DNA of 64,000 nt. Origin: Cloeon dipterum. Taxonomy: Eukaryota > Arthropoda > Insecta > Ephemeroptera > Baetidae. A program made the translations under genes and the position numbers. Location of the stretch: contig NC_088788.1 in the NCBI RefSeq assembly GCF_949628265.1, positions 6,696,001-6,760,000 of the forward strand. Reading direction: 5' to 3'. The notes below the pieces were generated by a model that saw nothing but the letters and a program-made list of their open reading frames with translations, was not told the origin of the DNA and made no database searches. Below, piece by piece: positions 48,182-60,768 of the stretch (position 1 is the stretch's first letter; every line of letters starts with the position of its first letter).

Positions 48182-48310
48182 GCAAGTCAGGGATGAGAAA
48201 ATCTCACCCCGCCAAATGTCACTATATATGTCTGGGGTATCAAAGGTCAGTTTTTCGCACCACACTGCAGTGATATGCGGCGGGGTGAGATTTTCTCATC
48301 CCTGACTTGC
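48182..48310. mobile_element. 129-bp terminal-inverted-repeat element (MITE-like)
   Basis: The 32 bases at 48182-48213 (gcaagtcagggatgagaaaa...) are the exact reverse complement of 48279-48310. The 65-base centre is unrelated and non-coding. Perfect 32-bp inverted ends on so short an element fit a non-autonomous DNA transposon or a stable hairpin RNA. A clear target duplication is not visible. Confidence 0.8.
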
Positions 48311-48549
48311 AAGTGTGCCAGTGATCTTTTGCAAACAAGACACTTCTCCCATTATTGCCGAACTAGGCGAACGAAGAACGTATTCACAAACACTCTACCT
48401 TCAATAAAATAGAACTAAAAGACGAGTCAAGTATAGGAACAACCCACATATATTAAAATCCCTTGCTCCTGCTTGATAATTCACAACGAAATTGTTTCAA
48501 TCAAATTTCCGTGGACATCACCAAAAGAATTAACAAAAATAACCAGCCC

Positions 48550-48957
48550 GTTGGCTCGCATTGCTAATGCATTCTCTGGAGTGTCAAAGCAATGGGAGGT
48601 ATTTGAGCAGTTCGGAGATCTAATACTGGCTACCCCATGTAAGAGATGGCAAAAAGTGGTTAGTTTAGTGACTCGAAATGCTCAAATTGCTCAACGGGCT
48701 GGGAGGCGCACCGGCGCCGACTCGCTACTTGCTGGTTTGCACCTTTCCAGCATGCGTGATTTGGCTTCACGGGACGAATGTCTAGCGTTTAAAGAAAAGT
48801 CCTCGGTGCGGAGGCAAGTGGCCCTTGAGTGGGCTGGGTCCCTGTGCGGCCTGGTGCGCCCATCTTATCCGTTCGCGGTGTTATTGGGACCCTGGTTTCA
48901 GCATTCGTGCTAGTGCAGTGCACGCCCTTCCCGGTCCAAGAGGACAGGGATAAAAAG
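48550..48957 (+). repeat. Dispersed element, copy 3
   Basis: Direct-orientation partner of 47427-47829, about 1.1 kb downstream, sharing gagatctaatactggctacc and the agggataaaaagagcaaaa end. The longest frame in this copy (KRWQKVVSLVTRNAQIAQRA and on) starts upstream and ends FQHSC. Differences from copy 2 include aaagaaaa in place of caatgcag at about 48790. Confidence 0.85.
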
Positions 48958-48959
48958 AG

Positions 48960-50512
48960 CAAAAATAAAACAATATTTCCGCTAATTCTGTGACGTTTGA
49001 GGCTCCCATCTCAAATTCAAACAAAGTCTCGCCTGAAGCCCAGTCTAAGCCAGTGCGTATGAGAGATTACAAAGTGTCTGAAACGTGGAAAAGCGTGTAA
49101 AACTGTTTTATAACGTCTTCTGTTTGGAGCACTACGCGCGCGTTTTCCTCGCAGCTGTTTTCTTGTTTTTTAGGAACGCGTCAACGAGCGGACTGGAAAA
49201 GTTTCGCAATTCTATGACGGAGCAGTTCGTGGGATTTAGAGCGCGTATTCTTGGCGGCGCCTCCGGTTGGAGCTCAATTTCTTCAGGGCTTTTGACTACA
49301 GGAATGAAGCCGAAACGTCAGAGCTTCATGAAACAAAAAATGGTTTCCAAATGAAACCAATTGGATTTCGTCGCATGTCTGAGGTGGAAAAATAAACCGA
49401 ACAATAAAAACGAATTGAAATTGAAACTTGCCTAATTATTCCATGCATCTCACCCGGAGGAGTCCAGAATACAGTCAGAATTGATTTACTTCCAAGTACG
49501 CCTTTTTGAAAAGCCAACAGTGCTGTAAATCGTTCTGATAGCAATGTGCCGTGAAATTAATCGGCCTGAACATGAGCCTGCGGACCTAATAAGTCGCGGC
49601 CGCCGGCTGCTTCCCAAGAACCACACCATTTATTAATAAAATCGGCCTTTTTTTCCTTAAACTACACAACGCCAATTTTATACACAAACGGTGTGGTTCT
49701 CGGTTAGGCGGTCGCGCCTGTCCTGTCCTGTTCCTGTTCCAAATTTGGATTTCCGGTCCTGTCCTGTTTCTTTTTTTATTTTAAATTTAATTCCATTTAA
49801 CAAATTGATCTTTTATTAATTTTTATATCTGTTTTTTGTTTGCTTTCAATTATTTGAAATTTCCCCATTTTAACAGATTTTCAAAGTTATTGAATTGTGT
49901 CTGTTGATATATAATTGCCTAATTCCTCTTTATGAACTAAACGGTAAAAATACTATGCACCCCGCACAAAATTTAATATCCGACAAAGTATTTCCAAAAA
50001 ATGCTTAAAATGAAAAAATTGCAGAAAACCCCGAATAAATGTTATTTTTATACAGTAAATTGATTCGGTAAAATTTTAGTTTGATCGAACACCACTGACT
50101 ATAATTAAACAGTTGTGCTTTTTAAAAAATATTTTATAGCCAAATTGTAAACGCCGTGAATAATTTTTAGGCTAAACAACCAAACGCGAATTTCCTTGTT
50201 GCAAGAAATGGTCAATATTCAATTCGACAATGAAAATTTGGGGGTTTGTTGCACGTTGCGCCATTTTACCGGGGCCAGGACGATATAAAAGATCAAGAAT
50301 GGAATTGTTTTGAAGCAAAATTCCTGTCTTGTCCTGTTCCTGAAAAATATTTTCCTGTCCTGCCGGAATTCCAGGAAAAAGCAGGAATTATTGTTTCCTG
50401 TTTCCATTTCCTGTCTTGAAATACGCTCTACGTTGGAGTCTCTTTCGTACTCTTCACATTCGTATTGCTGCACTTTGCACACACTGTGTTACACTTGTAC
50501 GCTTTGCGCGAT
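48960..50512. other. Intergenic region with CCTGT-rich tracts
   Basis: Imperfect runs of cctgtcctgttcctgttcc occur at 49715-49775 and again at 50325-50420 in mixed orientation. 50212-50295 is the inverted partner of 37662-37745. No supported gene. Confidence 0.45.
50212..50295 (-). repeat. Dispersed repeat, inverted partner of 37662-37745
   Basis: Reverse complement matches across cgacaatgaaaatttggg and cggggccaggacgat. Similarity fades on both sides within about 60 bases. It sits between the two CCTGT-rich tracts. Confidence 0.75.
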
Positions 50513-53500
50513 TTAAAGTGGAATGGTACAGGACAACAATTGAAAATTATTTGAGTATGTAGTTGGATGCCACAAACAATTGATCGATAAACAATTTGTT
50601 CAACAATTTGCGATAGTAAAATAGTACCTTCCTACAGTAGAAATTCAAATTTTGCCAATTTTCTCCCAAATTTACAGTTCTTGGCATATTCCGATTCCTC
50701 TCGTCGAGATCTGTTCAACGGTGTCTGCCACTTATTGGGGAAACTCTTGGTTTTGAAATTAAATCGGATTTCAAGTAAGGAGACAGCCATTACCATTTGA
50801 AAAGCACGCTAACTTTCAAGCCAATTTTCTCAAAAAATTACAGTGCTTCTTAGGTTAATTTAGGCTTTAACTGAATACTAAGGGATGATTTTAAGCATTG
50901 GCAACAAGCATTTTCCAGACTTTTGCAGAATCATTCCCCTTTAATAAAAAAAAGAAATAAGGACAAGGGATAAATGGGAATCACGATTATTAATCAATTT
51001 ACCACATATATATACTGTTATATAATTTTAAAAAGATATGTGTTTTCTGGTTGTGATGCATTTGTGGGGATTAGTCATTTTAGAAGGTCTCACGGTTACT
51101 ATAATGATGGTATGAGGGGGTTAGTGAATGATCATGATGATTTAAGGTTCAGTGGTAAGGTTAGGCGAGGGATAGATTGCAGGAAAGGTGTAGGAGCGTC
51201 CAGAAAAACATACGCTTTCGGGAGAATAGAACTCTTAACTCGCTGGGTTGGTAGCAGGTACACAACCAACGAGCTAAGCTTTTTCTCCTCAGGGGATGAT
51301 ATTTTTACCTTGTACTTATAGCTGAAAGACGCTTCACCCCGCCCCCCTTGCAACCGGCTTCATTGTCACAGTATCAGAGAAGTCAGGAGTCGCTCAAGAC
51401 ACCTTACTGAGATTAATTTATTGTTCCCGCTGCATCTGTCTATCACAATGACGTTAAGTTAATTTATCTTATTAAATTCTAATAAAAATAATCAAATTTG
51501 GATCGGTTGAAAGAGGTAAATGCCTGAATTTAATAGTTAGCAGGGAAACATACGGCGATGTTTTTGTCAGTATGTTGGATTTGGGATTTGGGATGATGTG
51601 CTTATTTAAAATTGTCAAAATTGTGGAATTGGACTTGAGGGCACTTTCCGCCACTATACAAGCTGAAGTATCAAATTTAATGTTCCGTACGTAAATGCGA
51701 AGCGCGCCTTTGCTACAGCTTCACCCCCACCGCTAAAAAAGACTTGCATCTAAATTTCATCTCTCAGAATCTGGATCGAGAATTTGGGCGACATAAATTC
51801 TAACTGGATTTTATATAAAATGACTAAACCCAAAACGGGGTAAGAAATAATAATTGTTGTTTATTTGTCCATTGGTTAATGTGAAAGTATAGTTTTCTAT
51901 TGTAATTTTGTCCGTTAATTATATACGATGATTGTCACGCCAAGTCCAAAAATAAAATAAGATGAACATTATGCACTAAAAACTGTCCATGTATAATTAT
52001 TTCTCCTCGATACCCACAATATGAATATGATAATTTGAGGTAGATTTTAAAAATCTCGAAATTCTGAGCAGTTTCAAAACTCACTATATAACGAAAAATG
52101 ATGGGCCAAAAGCACATAAAATTATCAAGGATTTGTACCTTGCTAGGTCAGCAGTTTGCCAATTAAACATAAACACCCTTTTAAATGTAAAAAGTATTTT
52201 TTTCAATAGAACATAGAGCAACATATCTTCTTTTCTCGCTTTTTATTGCTTTTCCATTTCAAATTTATAAGTGTACTGGTTAAAGTGATTTTAACGCACG
52301 CAATTCCAGAATACCATTTAAACATGCCGTGAACCACCACACTCCAAACCCTCATCTCACAACAGGGAGATGTATTTTGTCAGAAAATACGCAGAGCTCC
52401 TTTTCAGTGTGTAGCGAGATGTGTTTTTGTTTTCCCGTGTGTGGGGCGCGACCTCAAGCAGAATAAAATATGCGATTTCCTTAATATTAAGAAGGTTGTT
52501 TATTAAAGTGAATTATTTAGGAAATTAGGCAGAAATAGTTTACAACAATTATAACATCATGCAAATAGTGTGTCAATAATATAACAAGAATTATCACAGT
52601 AAATTTAGTCTTACCCCGGTAAAGTCTTCGGGTCTAATAATTACAAAAATCAAGTATTAGCTTCTCGCTTGATTGTTGAGTGGCTCCTGGTCTGTGAGCG
52701 TGATTGTGACCGGTAGTGATCGAAGGTGAGCGGTCAGTAAGGAGAAGTACACAGTGTAAATGAGAAGATCTTAATCATACAATAATAGCGACATCTATAC
52801 ACATGGACCGAAGAGGAAAAACACAAGCATAGATTATGTAAGAGCTGATACAATTTCCAGTTTTCTCACATACTATGTTAAATATTTTACAGAATACCCA
52901 CACCTATATTCTGGATAAATCAGCGTAAAGTTTGAAACACCTTTCCGGTATTTCACCCAATTTTAAATTAATTATTTTTTGCTTCTCCATGTTCAATCCC
53001 GCGACCAGTATAAAGTCAATACAGAGGCGAACGAAAGGAACGGGAGAAATATTATAAATCTTTCTTATAGATCTTTCCCTGAATCGCTCCGTTCTCGCTG
53101 TTTTTATCGTGCCCGAAATATCCGAGATAATTATGCATTGCCTTGGTATGTTTCAGACCCCGCAAATTTCAGATTTGTTATAATTCTTGTTTATTCTGCC
53201 TTGTCATAAATACATGAAATACTTGGATATAAAATAACAAATTTTGTATGAATAGTTTTGAAAAAAAATAGAATAACATGAAATATAATTTAGTATTTTC
53301 CCTGAGTTTTTATTTTAGTTGAAATACTTTTTAATTACAAGCTTTGCAAAAGGTGTCACACTTATAATGCTGTGAAATCGCCTAAATTTCTTTGTTCTGA
53401 CCATGCCTCACAATGAGAATACAGTCCAACTCGTCGCTTGTTGTTGCCTGTATACCTGCTTTTATTTAAAATCTCGAGGGAGGCCTCGTCGCTGCGGGAG

Positions 53501-54861
53501 GTGGCCAGGTGGGTGACCGAAAAATTTTCAATAGAAAATAGCAGCTTTATTTTTCTCCTTCATAAAGGACTTGAATAAAGCATTCATGTTGTCGTCCCAC
53601 ACGCTGATTCCAGAAAAAAGAAAGGTAATATTTCACCTTTGTTTGGAACAATGGAAAAAATACCGACTTATTCCTCTCCTTGATTAACACTAAATATTCT
53701 CTTTAATGATACTCACGTTAACGGGGACAGAATATCAAAAGTTTTGGTATTTTTACTCTTGCATTTTTGTTTGCGAACCTGTTCTCCAATTCACTCCAAT
53801 TCAAGCATGGGATTTATCCAACTAGCAACAAATCTTTAAAATTTTAAAATAATGAAAACATGCTATTACATAAATTAAATTCAAATTAATGTATTTTTAT
53901 TATGTTTATATTGATAATGATATTTTATATTAAATTTAAAGATAATCTAAAAATACAAGTCATTCTGCAGAGTACATGTCTTAATTTAAAGGCTTACAAG
54001 TTAATTGATCAAGAGAGAAGAGAAAGCAACGTGACACTAAATTGCTTATAAAAAGGATGATGTTAAAATATCCTTGCAATTAGAGCTAGTTATCATATAA
54101 TTGTTGGATATTTTTATAATGAGACCATGGAGGTTCACTTCAGAGAAAAGCTTAATTTTATGGACTCCAGAGGCTGAATAATTAATAGTAGAAAAGATTT
54201 TTACAATTAGATCCATTTTAAATTTCATAAAACGGTTGCAAAAAAAACGTTTTGACAAAGGGACATTCAGGTTGAGACTGAAAATAATAATTTAGTTTCT
54301 TAGTTTTGTCTGTGGCTGTTCTAAATTTTATAATCTGTTTATTCAAATTGTGATTTTTTTCGTCATTATATAACATGCAAGTATATGTGTTGTTTTATTT
54401 GATCCCTGAATATTTTAAGTTATGTCCCTTAATGTAGAAAAAAGAAATAAAATATCTTCAAAGATTCAAAGCTGCATTAAATTTTATTATCAGAAAAAAT
54501 ATTCTGCAACTTCCCTCCTAAACAACATCGTGCGTTTATGACTGAAATATGCTGCTGATTTTTCGAAAAGAAAAATTAGTTGAGGTGTTTAAACATGAAA
54601 AACATTCAGAGCAGGGAAGGGGAGTTTGTCCGAACAATACAAACATCACTTTATGATTGATAACAAAATAATAAATCCAACCCTCTCGACGGAGATTTCT
54701 GGAAATCGCCGCTGCTATACAGTTAGGTAGTTAGGTAGTTAGGTGAGGCCTCAAACGATTTAGCCTGTAGACTAATTACGGGGGAAGTCTACACACTCTA
54801 ATCTTAAGTGGTGACGGACAGAATGGAAAATACACATCGATTTGCAAATCTCTGTTCTCGG
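50513..54861. repeat. 4.2-kb tandem duplication, copy 1
   Basis: From 50641 onward this aligns with 54865 onward; the offset grows from 4224 to about 4300 bases through small insertions in copy 2. The lead-in 50513-50640 (aaagtggaatggtacagg...) is absent from copy 2 but present in the partial third copy at 63545. No gene is supported; one 69-codon frame (about 51115-51321, plus) survives intact in both copies. It also contains ggtgagcggtcagtaaggag and a TTAGGTAG triplicate at 54722. Confidence 0.88.
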
Positions 54862-57800
54862 TAAAAATTCAAATTTTGCCAATTTTCTCCCAAATTTACA
54901 GTTCTTGGCCTATTCCGATTCCTCTCGTCGAGATCTGACCAACGGCGGGTGTATGCCACTTATTGGGGAAACTCTTGGTTTTGAAATTAAATCGGATTTC
55001 AAGTAAGGAGACAGCCATTACCATTTGAAAAGCACGCTAACTTTCCAGCCAATTTTCTCAAAAAATTACACTGTTTCTTAGGTCATTTAAGGCTCCAACT
55101 GAATCCTAAGGGACGAGTTTATGCATTGGCAACAAGCATTTTCCAGGCTTTTGCAGCATTATTCCCCTTTAGTAAAAAAAAGAAATTAGGACGGGATAAA
55201 TGGGAACCACAATTATTATTCAATTTACCACATAATATATATACTGTTATATAATTTTAAAAAGATATGTATTTTCTGGTTGTTATGGATTTGGGGTGAT
55301 TATTCATTTTAGAAGGAATAATGGTTACTATGATGATGGTATGGGGGTTGGTGAATGATCATGATGATTTAAGGTTCAGTGGTAAGGTTAAGCGAGGGAT
55401 AGATTGCAGGAAAGGTGTAGGAGCGTCCAGAAAAACATACGCTTTCGGGAGAATAGAACTCTTAACTCGCTGGTCTAGTAGCAGGTACACAACCAACGAG
55501 CTAAGCTTTTTCTCCTCAGGGGATGATATTTTTACCTTGTACTTATAGCTGAAAGACGCTTCACCCCCCCATGCAACCGGCTTCATTGTCACAGTATCAG
55601 AGAAGTCAGGAGTCGCTCAAGACACCTGACTGAGATTAATTTATTGTTCCCGCTGCATCTGTCTATCACAATGACGTTAAGTTAATTTATCTTATTAAAT
55701 TCTAATAATAATAATCAAATTTGGGTTGGTTGAAAGAGGCAAAATGCCTGAATTTAATAGTTAGCTGGGAAACATACGGCGATGTTTTTGTCAGTATGTT
55801 GGATTTGGGATTTGGGATGATGTGCTTTATTTAAAATTGCCAAAATTGTGGAACTGGACTTGTGGGCACTTTCCGCCACTACAAGCTGAAGTATCAAAAT
55901 TAATGTTCCGTACGTAAATGCGAAGCGCGCCTTTGCTACAGCTTCACCCCCCACCGCTCAAAAAGACTTGCATCTAAATTTTATCTCTCAGAATCTGGAT
56001 CGAGAATTTGGGCGACATATATTCTAACTGGAATTTTATATTAAATGACTAAACCCAAAAGGGGTAAGAAGTAATAATTGTTGTTTATTTGTCCATTGGT
56101 TAATGTGAAAGTATAATTTACTCTTGTGATTTTCAATTGCAATTTTGTCTGTTAATTATATACGATGATTGCCACGCCAAGTCCAAAAATAAAATAAGAT
56201 GAACATTATGCACTAAAAAATGCCCGTTTATAATTATTGCTCCTCGATACCCACAAACGGAATATGATAATTTTGAGGTATGGATTTAAAAAATCTCAAA
56301 ATTCTGAGCAGTTTCAAAACTCACTATATAACGAAAAATGATGGGCCAAAAGCACATAAAATTATCAAGGATTTGTACCTTGCCAGGTCAGCAGTATGCC
56401 AATTAAACATATAAACACCCTTTTAAATGTAAAAAGTAGTTTTTTCAATAGAATATAGAGCAACATAACTTCTTCCCTCGCTTATTTATTGCTTTTCCAT
56501 TTCAAATTTACAAGTGTACTGGTTAAAGTGATTTTAACGCACGCAATTACAGAATACCATTTAAACATGCTGTGAACCACCACACTCCACAACTTCATCT
56601 CACAACAGGGAGGTTGTATTTTGTCAGAAAATATGCAGAGCTCCTTCAGTGTGTAGCGAGATGTTTTTGTTTTCCCGTGTGTGGGCGCGACCTCAAGCAG
56701 AATCAAATATGCGATTTCCTTAATATTTAGAAGGTTGTTTATTGTAGTTCATTATTTAGGAAATCAGACAGAAATAATTTCAAACAATTATTTTATCATG
56801 CAAATAGTGTGTCAATAATATAAGAACAATTATCACAGTAAATTTAGTCTTACCCCGGTAAAGTCTTCAGGTCTATAATAATTACAAATCAAGTATTAGC
56901 TTCTCGCTTGAGTGTTGAGTGGCTCCTGGTCTGCGTGAGCGTGATTGTGACCGGTAGCGATCGAAGGTGAGCGGTCAGTAAGGAGAAGTACACAGTGTAA
57001 ATGACAAGATCTTAATCATACAATGATAGTGACATCTATACACATGGACCGAAGAGGAAAAACACAAGCAAAGATTATATAAGAGCTGATACAATTTCCA
57101 GTTTTCTCATATACTATGTGTTAAATATTTTCCAGAATACCCACACCTATATTCTGGATAAAACAGCGTAAAGATTGAAACACCTTTCCGGTATATCACC
57201 CAATTTTAAATTAATTATTGTTGCTTCATGTTCAATCCAGCGACCAGTATAAGGTCAATACAGAGGCGAACGAAAGGAACGGGAGAAATAAATTATAAAT
57301 CTTTTTTATAGATCTTTCCCTGAATCGCTCCGTTCTCGCTGTTTTTATATATCGTGCCCGAAATATCCGAGATAATTATGTATTGCCTTGGTATGTTTTA
57401 GACCCCGCAAATTTCTTGTTTGTTTTTATTCTTGTTTATTCTGCCTTGTCATAAATACATAAAATACTTGGATATAAAATACAAATTTTGTATAAATAGT
57501 TTTGAAAAAAATTAGAATAACATGAAATATAATTTAGTATTTTCCCAGAGTTTTTATTTTAGTTGAAATATTTTTAATTACAAGCTTTGTGAAAGGTCCC
57601 ACATATAATGCTGTGAAATCGCCTCTATTTCTTTGTTCTGACGAGGCCTCACAATCAGAATACAGTCCAACTCATCGATTGTTGATGCTTGTATACCTGC
57701 TTTTATATAAAATCTCGAGGGAGGCCTCGTCGCTGCGGGAGGTGGCCAGGTGGGTGACCGAAAAATTTTCAATAGAAAAAAGCAGCTTTATTTTTCTCCT

Positions 57801-59160
57801 TCATAAAGGACTTGAATAAATCATTCATGTTGCCGTTCCACGCTGATTCCCGAAAAAAAGAAAAGTAATATTTCACCTTTTTTTGGAACAATGGAAAAAT
57901 ACCGACTTTTTCCTCTCCTTGATTAACACTAAATAATCTCTTTAATGATACTCACGTTACGGGGACATAATATCAAAAGTTTTGTTATCTTTACTCTTGC
58001 ATTTTTGTTTGCGAACCTGTTCTCCGATTCACTTCCAAGATTGTTTGCTTGCTTAATATTTATTTACATTAAACCTAAATCGTACTGAATAAATAAAGGT
58101 GATGATTAATCTAAGCATGTGATCTATCCGACTAGCAACAAATCTTTAAAATTTTAAAATAATGAAAACATGCTATTACATAAATTAAATTAAAATTAAT
58201 GTATTTGTGTTATATTTATATTGATATTTTGTATTTAATTTAAAGATAATCTAAAAATACAAGTTATTCTGCAGTGTACATGTCTTAATTTAAAGACTCA
58301 CAAGTTAATTGAGCATGAGAAAGCAACGTGTCATTAAATTGCTTATAAAAAAGATGATGTTAAAATATCCTTGCAATTAGAGCTAGTTATCATAATTGTT
58401 GGATGTTTTTATAATGAGGCCATGGAGGTTCACTTCAGAGAAAAGCTTAGTTTTATGGACACCAGAGGCTGAATAATTAATAGTAAAAAAGACTTTTACA
58501 AGTAGATCCATTTTAGATTTCATAAAACGGTTGCAAAAAACGTTTTAACAAAGGGATATCATCAGGTTGGGACAGAAAATAATAATTTAGTTCCTTGGTT
58601 TTGTCTGTGGTTGTTCTAAATTTTAGAATCTGTTTGTTCAAATTATGATTTTTTCGTCATTATATAATATGCAAATATATGTTATTTTATGTGATCACTG
58701 AATATTTTAAGTTATGTCATGTCCCTAAATATGTAGAAAAAAGAAATAAAATGTCTTCAAAGATTCAAAGCTGCATTAAATTTTATTATCAGAAAAAATA
58801 TTCTGCAACTTCCCTTCTAAACACTATCGTGTGTTTATGACTGAAATATGCTGCTGATTTTTCGAAAAGAAAAATAAGTTGATTTATCTCAACAAGAAAA
58901 ACATTCAGAGCAGGGAAGGGGGAGTTTGTCCGAAAATCACTCTACGATTGATACCAAAATAATAAATTCAACCCTCTCGACGGAGGTTTCTGGAAATCGC
59001 CGCTGCCTGGCCTTAGGTAGTTAGGTGAGGTCTCAAACGATTTAGCCTGTAGACTAATTACGGGGGGAGTCTACACACTCTCGTCTTAAGATGTGATAGT
59101 GACGGACAGAATGGAAAATGCACATCGATTTTCGTTTAATTTGTGAATCTCTGTTCCGCA
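54862..59160. repeat. 4.2-kb tandem duplication, copy 2
   Basis: Begins gtaaaaattcaaattttgcc directly after the end of copy 1 and runs to about 59160 (tgcacatcgatttt, then unique sequence). Identity is high, with many short insertions and deletions, including an added ~70-base piece at about 58035-58105. The conserved 69-codon frame is at 55342-55548. No splice-supported exons. Confidence 0.88.
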
Positions 59161-59985
59161 AACTAATAAAAAACTCATCTCAACATGGACGTGATCGATA
59201 TTGCATTGGAGACCCTTAGTGCGTGTGATAATTCAAATAAAAGCTTTATTTCAAGCAATAAAATGTTATGCATTAGCGCAAAATCAAATGTATTTTCTAT
59301 AATTATGTCCTTTCGCAGCTCCTGATTTAGAAAGTGTAGGTTTTATAGTTATTGATGACTTGTCAGACATGTCTCAACCAAGGGAATGAAATATTGCAAA
59401 AACTCACTTTAGCAAATTAGCAAGTACATTATTTTTACCTATATGAGACCTGGCTAAAAAGGACACACGGTATTTTTTGTGAATATTAATTTTTTTATAA
59501 AATTAGGGCTGATAGAGACTTGAGTATTTTTTATAATTTATCTGCATTTATTTAATTATAAAATTTGTACTTAAAAATACAGAAATAATAGCCTACAATG
59601 GCTACAATCCACTTTCACTTATTGTTAGAAATAATATCATATGATATAAAAAATTGATTCTCAATATCAGCCGAGACTGTTTTTATTTTTCCACGCCGTA
59701 AAATGAAAGGGCGAGATGTGGAATGATTTCTGTAAATAAACTGAAATCAAATTACTCTATCTCGTGAAGAGAAATATGCTTTAGGGAGTCAGCAAATCAT
59801 CCATAATATATCATATCTAAAAGCACGACGAGATCAAAGGTTCAATTTCAATTGAATTTTAGAAAGAAAAATTTGTTGCTTTGTCCGAACTGTTGGTTTA
59901 TTTCCCTATTTTGATTGCTCTCAATTACGCGCGGCGATGCCACCCCTGCGACCGCTCTCATCCGAGCCCATTACAAAGCAAGGGG
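59161..59985. other. AT-rich spacer
   Basis: Nothing recognised. It precedes the TATA-containing promoter at 59986. Confidence 0.5.
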
Positions 59986-60143
59986 GATAAAAGCCGAGTA
60001 AGCGCACACACACTTACTCCGCACCTACCCCTTTGCTAACAATCAAAGTCAAGCGTCAAACGCCCGGCGGCAGAGCAGGAGGCAACACACACACAGCACT
60101 CGCCTCCATCCGTGCCGGACTTCACTCTTGCGTTGATTTACAG
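59986..60143 (+). promoter_or_regulatory. TATA promoter and untranslated first exon of a gene running off the right edge
   Basis: GATAAAAG at 59986-59993 is followed by a GC-richer, CA-rich leader that ends gatttacag then GTAAGCAAAG, a near-consensus donor after 60143. The leader has no ATG-started frame of note, so it looks like a 5'-UTR exon whose coding exons lie downstream. If so, the GC-rich element at 60549-63018 sits in its first intron. Confidence 0.55.
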
Positions 60144-60548
60144 GTAAGCAAAGAGCTGGCGTTGAAGATTTTCTTATGTATTTTAATTATACTTATAGAT
60201 ATGAATTTAATTACCGTTTAATTTATGACGTTTTTACTATATTTGTCTGATTAACATGTAACTGCGCCGTGCCTAATTGTAAGGGGGTGTAAATTACCGC
60301 ATTTCGAGGAAAATTAATTTCTTTATTGGCCCCTTGGTAATTCCGAAGCGATATTTATTCGGGGTTCGGAAGAAAAAGCAATGCTGCTCATCTTCCAGCA
60401 GAAAACGATTTAAGCTTGTATCCTTTTTTATCAGGGAAAGGTGTTGAATTTCGTAATTAGTTAAAAAAGCTCTTTATATTAATAATTGGACCTATCTCAT
60501 ACCTTATTCGCTAATACCCCACTGGCGGCCGCGTACGTAGGGTGAAAA

Positions 60549-60760
60549 TCTCGGCATGAGAGCGAGCCCGCCACGCCGCGTACGCGATATCACGGGGGCA
60601 TGGAGTAATTCCAGCGCGGTAGAGCCGCGAGCGCGAGCGGTCGGCGCCCGCTATTACAGTGGATTTACATACTTATTGGTGACAATTGAAACTTATTTTA
60701 ATCTTGTGTATTACTGTAATTGTGTAATTGTGAAAAATCAATTTATCAAAATCTAGAATA
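60549..60760. repeat. Left 212-bp direct repeat
   Basis: Differs from the right copy at a handful of positions (for example cacgccgcg against cacggcgcg, and gtaattgtg against gtagttgtg). The first half is GC-rich and the second half AT-rich, ending aaatcaatttatcaaaatct. Confidence 0.9.
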
Positions 60761-60768
60761 TTCTAGAA
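60756..60768 (+). promoter_or_regulatory. Three-unit heat-shock-element-like motif
   Basis: GAAtaTTCtaGAA matches the alternating nGAAn array bound by heat-shock factor. It is formed across the end of the left repeat and the first bases of the core. The right repeat has only part of it (gaataaactag). Function is not shown. Confidence 0.35.

Noticed and set aside
54720-54745. TTAGG-type telomeric repeat
   Set aside because: Only three agttaggt units, not a tandem TTAGG array; copy 2 has fewer.
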